This document shows, piece by piece, positions 1 through 6,099 of a stretch of 9,819 nucleotides of DNA (its first letter is position 1; every line of letters begins with the position of its first letter). Location: assembly GCA_016781705.1 (NCBI GenBank), contig JADDPV010000134.1, positions 4,942 to 14,760 on the forward strand. Reading direction: 5' to 3'. The position numbers and the translations under genes were made by a program. Source of the stretch: Rubrobacter sp. GTDB lineage: Bacteria > Actinomycetota > Rubrobacteria > Rubrobacterales > Rubrobacteraceae. The notes under the pieces are model-generated. The model saw only the letters and a list, made by a program, of their open reading frames with translations, was not told where the DNA came from and made no database searches.

Positions 1-333
1 CGGTTGCGCGTGCCGGAGGTGGGAGAGCCCTTCACTTTCGCGGAGGCGGCACGCGCGGCGGGGGAGGGCGGGGTGCTGCTGCACAACGGGCCGGGGTTGC
101 AGGCGCTGGAGGACGTGTTGACGATCGGGCCGACGGCGGAGGGGCCGGTCGGGTTGTTCGTGGGGCCGGAGGGCGGTTGGGGCGGGGGCGAGCTGGCGCT
201 CGCCGAGGATGTGGGTCTGCGGTTCGCGTCGCTCGGGCCATTCCGCCTCAGGAGCGAGACGGCGGGGATGGTGGCGGTGGCGCGCGGGTGCGTGGCGTTG
301 GAGCGTGTGAGGAGCGTAGCGAGGAGCGGATGA
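1..333 (+). CDS. rsmE: 16S rRNA (uracil-1498-N3)-methyltransferase RsmE, C-terminal part (5' end outside window)
   Basis: This is the 3' end of an RsmE-type SPOUT methyltransferase, which uses S-adenosylmethionine to methylate N3 of U1498 in 16S rRNA. The reading frame is open at base 1 and gives 110 residues; the family is usually about 240, so roughly the N-terminal half (PUA-like domain and start of the SPOUT fold) lies outside. The diagnostic motifs of the knotted cofactor-binding site are visible: VGPEGGW near residues 53-59 and, about 30 residues later, SLGPFRLRSETAGMVAV, matching the family pattern SLG..ILR.ETA. Its TGA stop overlaps the next ATG in ATGA, so it is probably translationally coupled to the HIT gene. 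The sequence is very G-rich on this strand. Identity is well supported; the true start cannot be seen. Confidence 0.93.
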   Translation, partial: RLRVPEVGEPFTFAEAARAAGEGGVLLHNGPGLQALEDVLTIGPTAEGPVGLFVGPEGGWGGGELALAEDVGLRFASLGPFRLRSETAGMVAVARGCVALERVRSVARSG

Positions 334-674
334 GCGAGAACGACTGCATATTCTGCAAGATAGCCAAGGGGCAGATGGAAGCTGAGGTCGTGTACGAGGA
401 GGAGGGCGTGATCGCCTTCGAGGACATCAACGCCAAAACCCCGGTACACGTGCTCGTCATCCCCAGGGAACACGTCCCCTCGATGGCGGAGGTAGGAGGG
501 TTGCCGGATGGGATAACCAAGCGCCTCTTCGAGGTCGCGCAGGCGGTGGCGGAGAAAAAGGGCGTCGCCGAGTCCGGGTACGCGTTCAGGATCAACAACG
601 GCCCCGACTCCGGCCAGGAGGTCCTCCACCTGCACGCGCACGTGATGGGCGGTCGCAGGTTGAGCATGCCATGA
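330..674 (+). CDS. HIT (histidine triad) family nucleotide hydrolase, HINT-like
   Basis: This 114-residue protein has the full HINT architecture. The N-terminal CIFC (C6-C9) is the zinc-type pair found in many HINT proteins. The middle has the TPVHVLVIPREHVPS block, and RINNGPDSGQ (about 87-96) precedes the histidine triad H100-L-H102-A-H104. In this family the middle His is the nucleophile that forms an AMP-histidine intermediate, and members hydrolyse purine nucleoside phosphoramidates and aminoacyl-adenylates. The ATG at 330 is chosen because CIFC then lies at its usual place and the length matches the family; a longer in-frame extension runs through rsmE and is unlikely. GAGGAG at 321-326 is a close-set SD. 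The gene overlaps rsmE and yqeY by 4 bases each (ATGA), implying one operon. The cellular substrate is unknown. Confidence 0.93.
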   Translation: MSENDCIFCKIAKGQMEAEVVYEEEGVIAFEDINAKTPVHVLVIPREHVPSMAEVGGLPDGITKRLFEVAQAVAEKKGVAESGYAFRINNGPDSGQEVLHLHAHVMGGRRLSMP

Positions 675-1123
675 GCGCAAGGGACGACATCTCGCGCGAC
701 ACCAAAGAGGCGATGAAGGCCCGCGACCGGGCACGCCTCGGCACCCTGCGCATGCTCAGCGCCGCCCTCAAGAATGCCGAGATAGACAAGGGTGAGCCCC
801 TCTCCGACGACGAGGAGATGGGCGTGTTGCGGCGCCAGCTCAAGCAGCGCGAGGAGTCGGTGGAGGCGTTCCGCAAGGCCGGGCGCGAGGAGAGCGCCGA
901 AGCCGAGGCCGCGGAGGCGGAGGTCGTCCGCCGCTACCTGCCCGCCCCGCTCTCGGACGAGGAGCTCGGGGAGATCGTGGACCGGGCCATAGAGGAGACC
1001 GGCGCGACGAGCATGCGGGAGATGGGCGTGGTGATGGGCCGGGCGACCGCGATGGCCGGGGGCGGGGCCGACGGACGCCGCCTCTCCGCGGTTGCGCGGG
1101 AGCGGTTGCAGGGGCAGAAGTAA
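671..1123 (+). CDS. yqeY: YqeY family protein (GatB/YqeY domain)
   Basis: This 150-residue protein matches the stand-alone YqeY family (usually about 148). The N-terminal part is helical, with SRDTKEAMKARDRARLGTLRML (residues 8-29) followed by AALKNAEIDKGEPLSDDE and a charged helix RQLKQREESVEAFRKAGRE. The C-terminal half has the YLPAPLSDEEL motif (89-99) and the Gly-rich GVVMGRATAMAGGGADGR stretch that resembles the tail domain of GatB. That tail domain binds tRNA in the amidotransferase; the role of free YqeY is not firmly established. It has no catalytic residues I can name. The start at 671 overlaps the HIT stop in ATGA. No rpsU precedes it, although rpsU-yqeY is a common pair in Firmicutes. 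The stop is followed by an 85-base gap, so the first operon may end here, though no clear terminator is visible. Confidence 0.92.
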   Translation: MSARDDISRDTKEAMKARDRARLGTLRMLSAALKNAEIDKGEPLSDDEEMGVLRRQLKQREESVEAFRKAGREESAEAEAAEAEVVRRYLPAPLSDEELGEIVDRAIEETGATSMREMGVVMGRATAMAGGGADGRRLSAVARERLQGQK

Positions 1124-1151
1124 AGCCGTGGCGGAAGCTGTAGCGGAAGGT

Positions 1152-1159
1152 TAAGGAGG
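1152..1159 (+). promoter_or_regulatory. Strong Shine-Dalgarno sequence TAAGGAGG ahead of phoH
   Basis: TAAGGAGG is an eight-base perfect complement to the usual 3' end of 16S rRNA and is the best SD in the window. It is followed at 1160-1169 by ten bases and then ATC at 1170 in the phoH frame. No ATG, GTG or TTG occurs in that frame between the in-frame TAA at 1152 and GTG at 1209. The site is therefore either paired with a non-canonical AUC start or placed too far (49 bases) from the first canonical start. Confidence 0.75.
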
Positions 1160-1208
1160 AGAGACGGACATCACGACTGGGACGGGTAGCCGGGTCGAGG
1201 CGAAGCTG

Positions 1209-2144
1209 GTGGTGCCGCCCGGGCGCATGCTGGAGGTTTTCGGGGAGCGGGACGTGGTCTTGCGGCGTGTCGAGGACCTCGTGGAGTGCGAGGTGATCGT
1301 ACGGGGGAACGAGATCGTGTTGCGCGGCGACGAGGCGGCCGTGGATAGGGCCGAGGTGGTCTTCGACGGCCTCGTCGAGCTCGCCGAGAACGGGAACCAT
1401 CCGACCCCCGAGACGGCCGAGCGACTCTACAAGATGGGAGTGGACGGCGCGGCGGGTAAGGAGGTCCTGGGAGATATCATCCTCACGCACCGGGGTCGCA
1501 GAGTCTCCCCCAAGACCCGCAACCAGAAGGCGTACACCGACGCTATAAGGAAGCATCAGGTTGTCTTCGGGATAGGGCCGGCGGGGACCGGGAAGACCTA
1601 CCTCGCGGTGGCGCTGGCGGTGGACGCGCTCAACCGGGGTGAGGTCAGCAGGATCATCCTGACGAGGCCCGCGGTCGAGGCGGGGGAGTCTTTGGGCTTC
1701 TTGCCAGGGGACGTGATGGCGAAGGTGGACCCGTACTTCCGGCCGCTCTACGACGCGCTCTACGAGATGGTCGACCCGGACAGGTTCCAGGCACACCTCG
1801 AGCGCAGCACCATCGAGATAGCCCCGCTAGCGTTCATGCGTGGCCGGACGCTGAACGACGCGTTCGTAATCCTCGACGAGGCGCAGAACACCACCCCGCA
1901 GCAGATGAAGATGTTCCTGACGCGCCTGGGGTTCGGATCCAAGATGGTCATAACAGGCGACGCCACGCAGGTGGACCTACCGAAGGGGAGAATGAGCGGA
2001 CTGGAGGACGCGAGGGAGACGCTCACCGGCGTCGAGGGCGTCGCCTTCGTGCGCCTCAGGCGCGAGGATATCGTGCGCAGCGACCTCGTCATGCGCATAG
2101 TAGACGCCTACGAAGGGGCAAATAACGCCCCCGAGGAACGTTAG
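1209..2144 (+). CDS. phoH: PhoH family P-loop ATPase (PhoH/YbeZ type); true start may be ATC at 1170
   Basis: From GTG 1209 this is 311 residues of a PhoH-like ATPase. An N-terminal small domain (about 8-58, with the VRGNEIVLRGDEAAV segment typical of the family) is followed by the P-loop domain: Walker A GPAGTGKT at 123-130, LTRPAVEAGESLGFLPGD at 151-168, Walker B VILDEAQN at 220-227 and the TGDATQVDLP sensor at 249-258. The family is cytoplasmic, has been linked to RNA helicase or RNase-associated roles and is commonly encoded next to ybeY, as here two genes downstream. Start choice is uncertain. GTG 1209 has only GAGG at 1197-1200 before it, whereas a perfect SD at 1152-1159 points to ATC 1170, which would add MTTGTGSRVEAKL and resemble the family's usual N-terminus better. 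The stop is 25 bases before pgpH. Confidence 0.94.
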   Translation: MVPPGRMLEVFGERDVVLRRVEDLVECEVIVRGNEIVLRGDEAAVDRAEVVFDGLVELAENGNHPTPETAERLYKMGVDGAAGKEVLGDIILTHRGRRVSPKTRNQKAYTDAIRKHQVVFGIGPAGTGKTYLAVALAVDALNRGEVSRIILTRPAVEAGESLGFLPGDVMAKVDPYFRPLYDALYEMVDPDRFQAHLERSTIEIAPLAFMRGRTLNDAFVILDEAQNTTPQQMKMFLTRLGFGSKMVITGDATQVDLPKGRMSGLEDARETLTGVEGVAFVRLRREDIVRSDLVMRIVDAYEGANNAPEER

Positions 2145-2169
2145 GGGAACCCGCAAAAGGGAGCGCGTC

Positions 2170-4542
2170 GTGACCAACGACCCCGGCGACAAAGAAGCCC
2201 GACCAGCCACCGTCCCCGAGGCGCGCCTGGAGGACGGGATCACTCCGAACGCCTCGGCCCCAAACGGGCAGGGACCCGAGGAGGCGAGTCTACCCCCCAC
2301 GAGGCGGGCGGAGGAGTTCCATCGGGAGCAGACGTGGATAGAGCGATCTAGGGCACGGCTCGAAAGGTTGCCCAGGAGGCGGGTGTACGCGGGGATACTC
2401 CTCTTCACCTGGCTCTCGTTGACGATCCTGATCGGCTTCGACATCAGACCCTTGGTCTCGTTGGACTTGCCGCGGGACGCGGGGAACTACGAGGTGGGTA
2501 GCGTGGCCGGGGACGACGTCTACGCCCAGAGATCCGTCACCTACGAGGACCCCGTTGCCACGGACGCTGCCCGCGAGGAGGCCCGAAACCGCGCGCCGGT
2601 CGTCTATCGACAGGACGAGACGGTCTCCACCCGCGAGACGGAGGCCGTCCGCGGCTTCTTCGACGAGGTCCGGCGCATACGCGCCCAGGACCGCCCACCT
2701 GAGGAGAAGGTCGCCGGCGTCCTGGGCGTGGCGCCATTCGTGCTGCCGGAGGACGTGGCCCGCTCGCTCGTATTTCTCGACGACCGGCAGGTGGACGCCG
2801 CCGAGCAATACGTCGTCGAGAACCTCGCCGAGCTCTACCGTGCGACCCCTGTCGCCGACGACGGCGTAGAGGAGGCCCGGACCGCCTCCGTCGTCACGCT
2901 CTCGGAGGGGCGCGAGAGACTCGAGGAGGCCGCACGCCGGGACGCCTCCGGCGAGCTTGCGGCCGCTGTCGCAGCCTTGAGCCGGGGCTTCTTGGAGCCC
3001 GACTACATCGTGGACCGGGAGGCGACGGAGGAGGAGCGTCGTCAGGCCGCCGCCAGAGTCGAGCCGGTTACGGGGCGCGTCTTGCAGGGCGAGCGCGTCG
3101 TCGCCAGCAGGGAGGTAGTCGACCGAGAGGACCTCGCCCAGCTAGAGGCTCTGGGCCTCGTCGGCGGGTTCAACCCGTGGACCATGTTCCTAGGCGTAGG
3201 GATAGTCGCGGCGACGGAGATGTGGATCGCCTGGTACTTCTTCGAGCGGTTCGGGCGCAAAATCCTCAAGCGCAACGCCCTCACCCGGCTCATGCTCGCC
3301 GCCTCGCTGCTGATCCTGTTCACCGCCCTCGCCCGGCTCTTCGTGCTGCTCTCGTTGCCCTCCTACCTGATACCGCTCGCGGGCCTCTCCATCCTGGGCA
3401 CGATACTCCTCGGGCCGCGCCTGATGTTCGTTATGGTCGTCTTCGTCGGCGTGAACACCGGCATCATCGGCGGCAACGACTTCTTCCTCACCGCGGCGCT
3501 CATGCTCGTCTCGGGGTTCGCGATCTACACGGTCTTGCGCGTCGGGCCTCGTACGGAACTGTTGCGGGCGGGCCTGCTCATCGCCCTCGTCTCCGGCGTG
3601 GTGACGTTCGCGGTCGCCCTGATTGGGGGCGGCGGCTTGCGAACGGCGCTGGCGCAGGGCGGGATCGGGGTCGCCAACGGCCTGCTCTCGCTGGCGCTCG
3701 CGATGGTCCTCCTACCGCTGCTAGAGAATGCGTTCAACATCCTCACGCCGCAGAAGCTCCTGGAGCTCGCCGACACGGGCAACCCGCTCCTTCACAAGCT
3801 TCTGGAGGGGGCACCGGGGACGTTCACGCACTCGATGCAGGTCGGCAGCCTAGCGGCAAGCTCGGCCGAGCGCATCGGGGCAGACCCGCTGCTCGCGCGC
3901 GTTGGCGCCTACTACCATGACATCGGCAAGCTCGAGCACCCGCAGTACTTTATCGAGAACCAGATCTCGGGCATGAACCCCCACACGACCCTCCCACCTA
4001 CGCTCTCGGCCCGCGTCATCAAGCGCCACGTCAAGGACGGGCTGAAGCTCGGACGCGAGTGGAACCTGCCAATCGAGGTCCTCGACATGATCCGCGAACA
4101 CCACGGCACCACCCGCATCGAGTACTTCTACCGCAAGGCTCTGGAAGGCTCCTTAGGCGGCGATCTCGTCGGCGTGGACGTGCGCGAGCCTGACTTCCGC
4201 TACCCCGGCCCGCGTCCCAGGAGCAAGGAGGCTGGCATCCTGATGCTCGCCGACTCCATCGAAGCCACCGTGAAGTCTCTCGAAAAGCCGACCCGCAAGC
4301 GTATCGAGGACATCGTCGCCGGCACCATCCGCCACAAGCTCGAGGACGGCCAGTTCGACGAGTGCGAGCTGACGATGCGTGAGATCCACGAAACCGGAGA
4401 CGCCATCTGCGACGCCCTCATCGGCTTTATCGGTCCCCGCATCGAGTACCCCGAAGCTCCCTCCGGGACCTCCGCCGCCGGTGGCGGCGGCGGGGCTTCC
4501 GCCGAATCGAAACCGAAGGCTAAGGACCCGTCGACCCCCTGA
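2170..4542 (+). CDS. pgpH: 7TM-HD membrane phosphodiesterase, PgpH/YqfF type (c-di-AMP hydrolase)
   Basis: This 790-residue protein has the architecture of the PgpH/YqfF family, which degrades c-di-AMP to pApA. A charged, Pro-rich cytoplasmic leader (1-70) precedes TM1 (about 73-90). A large extracytoplasmic domain (about 91-335) follows, then a 7TM bundle (about 337-520) and a cytoplasmic HD domain (about 535-720). Expected metal ligands are visible: H554 in TFTHSMQVG, H583-D584 in YYHDIGK, H620, H644-H645 in REHHGT and D695 in LADSIEA. The C-terminus ends in a low-complexity tail with five Gly in a row. It is about 80 residues longer than Bacillus YqfF as I recall it (about 710), mostly at the two ends. 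GTG 2170 is chosen for AAAAGGGAG at 2155-2163, six bases upstream. Its stop is three bases before ybeY. Substrate is inferred from the family, not shown by sequence. Confidence 0.93.
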   Translation: MTNDPGDKEARPATVPEARLEDGITPNASAPNGQGPEEASLPPTRRAEEFHREQTWIERSRARLERLPRRRVYAGILLFTWLSLTILIGFDIRPLVSLDLPRDAGNYEVGSVAGDDVYAQRSVTYEDPVATDAAREEARNRAPVVYRQDETVSTRETEAVRGFFDEVRRIRAQDRPPEEKVAGVLGVAPFVLPEDVARSLVFLDDRQVDAAEQYVVENLAELYRATPVADDGVEEARTASVVTLSEGRERLEEAARRDASGELAAAVAALSRGFLEPDYIVDREATEEERRQAAARVEPVTGRVLQGERVVASREVVDREDLAQLEALGLVGGFNPWTMFLGVGIVAATEMWIAWYFFERFGRKILKRNALTRLMLAASLLILFTALARLFVLLSLPSYLIPLAGLSILGTILLGPRLMFVMVVFVGVNTGIIGGNDFFLTAALMLVSGFAIYTVLRVGPRTELLRAGLLIALVSGVVTFAVALIGGGGLRTALAQGGIGVANGLLSLALAMVLLPLLENAFNILTPQKLLELADTGNPLLHKLLEGAPGTFTHSMQVGSLAASSAERIGADPLLARVGAYYHDIGKLEHPQYFIENQISGMNPHTTLPPTLSARVIKRHVKDGLKLGREWNLPIEVLDMIREHHGTTRIEYFYRKALEGSLGGDLVGVDVREPDFRYPGPRPRSKEAGILMLADSIEATVKSLEKPTRKRIEDIVAGTIRHKLEDGQFDECELTMREIHETGDAICDALIGFIGPRIEYPEAPSGTSAAGGGGGASAESKPKAKDPSTP
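4472..4490 (+). repeat. Perfect GC-only hairpin in the 3' end of pgpH
   Basis: CCGCCGCC at 4472-4479 pairs perfectly with GGCGGCGG at 4483-4490 across a three-base GGT loop. The arms encode part of the Ala-Gly-rich tail of PgpH. No T-run follows, so it is not an intrinsic terminator. In mRNA it would form a very stable stem about 55 bases before the ybeY start, which has no evident SD. It may simply result from Gly and Ala codons in a GC-rich genome. Confidence 0.5.
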
Positions 4543-4545
4543 CCG

Positions 4546-4968
4546 ATGCCCTTCTCCGTAGCCGTCCTCGACGAAGCGGACCACGGCAAGCTCTCTCCCG
4601 AGCGCGCGACCGACCTCTGCGCCGCCGCGCTGGCCGCCCGAGACCTAGACATTGAACGTGTAGGTGAGGTATCGGTCGCACTCGTGCCCCTGAGCGTTAT
4701 CCACGAGCTGAACCTGAAGCATAGGGGCATAGACTCTCCGACCGACGTGTTGAGCTTCGAGATAGATGGGCCGTATGGGGAGATGGTCGGGGAGGTGGTG
4801 GTGGCGCCGGAGTACGTGCGCCACGATCGTATCGGGGTGGAGGAGCTGGTGGTGCATGGGGCGCTGCACCTGGCCGGGATGGACCATGGGGAGGACTTCG
4901 AGGGGAGCGAGATGGCGGTGGTGCAGCGCGGGGTGCTGGGGGAGGCGGGCGTTGGTGGGGAAGGGTAG
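4546..4968 (+). CDS. ybeY: Endoribonuclease YbeY (rRNA maturation factor)
   Basis: This 140-residue protein belongs to the UPF0054/YbeY family of single-zinc endoribonucleases that act in 16S rRNA 3'-end maturation and late 70S ribosome quality control. The zinc motif H-x3-H-x5-H is intact in VVHGALHLAGMDHGED (H104, H108, H114). Before it are LNLKHRGIDSPTDVLSF (55-71), a hallmark block, and GEVVVAPEYV (82-91). Length is slightly short of the usual 150-165. The ATG at 4546 lies three bases after the pgpH stop without an SD, so translation probably depends on coupling. Its partner gene phoH is two genes upstream, the usual association. Codon choice changes inside the gene: C-rich up to about base 4735 and strongly G-rich after it. 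Identity is secure. Confidence 0.95.
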   Translation: MPFSVAVLDEADHGKLSPERATDLCAAALAARDLDIERVGEVSVALVPLSVIHELNLKHRGIDSPTDVLSFEIDGPYGEMVGEVVVAPEYVRHDRIGVEELVVHGALHLAGMDHGEDFEGSEMAVVQRGVLGEAGVGGEG

Positions 4969-5698
4969 CGGTAGCTTCAAGCCGCTGAAGGGACAGCAGG
5001 GGGTCGCGCGGTCGTTCGGGCACGCCTACCGGGGACTCGTGTACGCGGTGCGGACACAGCGCAACATGCGCTTTCACGTCGTGGCTTCGGCGACGGTGCT
5101 GGTGCTGAGCCTGCTAGTGGGAGTGACGAAGCTCGAGCTCGCGGTGCTCGTGCTCGTCATGGTGGCCGTTTTCATCGCGGAGATGTTTAACACGGCGATG
5201 GAGTTCGCCGTGGATCTCGTGACCCGCGAGTACCATCCGCTCGCCAAGCTCGCCAAAGACGTCTCCGCCGGAGCGGTGCTCGTGACGAGCGTGGGCGCTC
5301 TGGCGGTGGGTTATCTGATCCTGGCCGATGACCTGGGGCCGTTCTCTTTGGAGACGTTGCAGAGCGCGCGGCGCTGGCCGGGGCATCTCACGCTGGTAGC
5401 GCTCTTGCTCGTCGCCGTCGCCGTGGTGCTGGTCAAGGCGCTCACGCGCGCGCCCAACCCGTTCATCGGCGGGATGCCCTCCGGGCACGCGGCGGTGGCG
5501 TTCGCCGCGTGGGTGGCGGCCAGCTTCATCGCGGCAGAGGGGGGGCGATTCGCGGGTTTGACCTCGCTGATCGCGCTCCTCCTGGCCCTCCTGGTCTGCC
5601 AGAGCCGCATCGAGGCTGGCATACACACGGTCTACCAGGTTGCCGCGGGCGCGGCTCTGGGCACCCTCCTCGCCGTCGCCGTCTTCCAACTCCTATAA
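4955..5698 (+). CDS. DgkA-type lipid kinase fused to a PAP2-family phosphatase domain
   Basis: This 247-residue membrane protein joins two families. Residues about 10-125 are a prokaryotic diacylglycerol/undecaprenol kinase (DgkA): RNMRFH (36-41), EMFNTAMEFAVDL (76-88) and LAKDVSAGAVLV (99-110), with three likely membrane helices (about 42-58, 62-80, 108-126). Residues about 140-247 are a PAP2 phosphatase domain: MPSGHAA with P175-S176-G177-H178, and SRIEAGIH with R218 and H224 as the expected catalytic residues, plus further helices. The first PAP2 motif is degenerate (K and R before APNPF, no RP). Q35 stands where DgkA homologues usually have a metal-binding Glu. Likely role: adjusting undecaprenol versus undecaprenyl-phosphate, or another lipid pool. 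GTG 4955 is preferred; TTG 4952 is equally possible (GGAGG at 4941-4945). It overlaps ybeY by 14 bases. Confidence 0.9.
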   Translation: MGKGSGSFKPLKGQQGVARSFGHAYRGLVYAVRTQRNMRFHVVASATVLVLSLLVGVTKLELAVLVLVMVAVFIAEMFNTAMEFAVDLVTREYHPLAKLAKDVSAGAVLVTSVGALAVGYLILADDLGPFSLETLQSARRWPGHLTLVALLLVAVAVVLVKALTRAPNPFIGGMPSGHAAVAFAAWVAASFIAAEGGRFAGLTSLIALLLALLVCQSRIEAGIHTVYQVAAGAALGTLLAVAVFQLL

Positions 5699-5699
5699 T
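5694..5699 (+). promoter_or_regulatory. Candidate -10 box TATAAT for a leaderless cdd transcript
   Basis: An exact TATAAT overlaps the TAA stop of the upstream fusion gene. Seven bases (5700-5706) separate it from the cdd ATG, so a transcript would be expected to start at or beside the A of the start codon. No SD precedes that ATG. No recognisable -35 hexamer lies 16-18 bases upstream, which weakens the call, although actinobacterial promoters often rely mainly on the -10 element. Confidence 0.4.
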
Positions 5700-5706
5700 C
5701 GCCTCT

Positions 5707-6099
5707 ATGAGCTCGAACGACGCTATCGAGGCCGCCCGCGCGGCCTCCGAAAGAGCATACGCTCCCTACAGCAACTTCCGCGTCGGCGCTGCTATCGTTA
5801 CGGGGAGCGGCGACATCCACGTCGGCTGCAACGTCGAGAACGCCTCATACGGCCTCTCCATCTGCGCCGAACGCAACGCCGTAGCCAAGATGGTTGCGGA
5901 CAGCTCCGGCGACCGCGAGATAAGGCTCGTCGTCGTCTACAGCCCGAACGCCGCGCCCTGCTTCCCGTGCGGGGCGTGCCGGCAGGTCCTGCGCGAGTTC
6001 GGATGCCGGGAGGTCGTTGTGCTCGACGAGTCGAGCGAACCGCGCCGCTACCCGTTCGAGGAGATCCTGCCCAACTCTTTCGGCCCGGAGGCGCTATGA
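5707..6099 (+). CDS. cdd: Cytidine deaminase (small homotetrameric type)
   Basis: This 130-residue enzyme deaminates cytidine and deoxycytidine to uridine and deoxyuridine in pyrimidine salvage. The N-terminus has the substrate segment YAPYSNFRVGAAI (18-30) and NVENASYGLSICAERNAV (42-59), in which C53 is a zinc ligand and E55 the general acid-base. PCFPCGACRQVL (84-95) supplies the other two zinc ligands, C88 and C91. Three Cys ligands and this length define the tetrameric class. ATG 5707 places these motifs at normal positions. The upstream 20 bases are pyrimidine-rich with no SD; with TATAAT seven bases before the ATG this suggests a leaderless mRNA. The stop overlaps the era start in ATGA. 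The cdd-era pair is also seen in Bacillus. Confidence 0.96.
   Translation: MSSNDAIEAARAASERAYAPYSNFRVGAAIVTGSGDIHVGCNVENASYGLSICAERNAVAKMVADSSGDREIRLVVVYSPNAAPCFPCGACRQVLREFGCREVVVLDESSEPRRYPFEEILPNSFGPEAL

Noticed and set aside
1124..1208. Promoter between yqeY and phoH
   Set aside because: The gap contains a strong SD but no TATAAT-like or TTGACA-like hexamers at suitable spacing that I could find.
840..1796. Long open frame on the minus strand (318 codons) across yqeY and phoH
   Set aside because: It lies opposite two well-recognised genes, its product is rich in Arg, Pro and His without any family motif, and such antisense frames are usual in high-GC DNA.
3177..3920. 247-codon plus-strand frame inside pgpH
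   Set aside because: It is an out-of-frame reading of the membrane and HD region of pgpH; the product is Arg/Ala/His-rich with no known motif.
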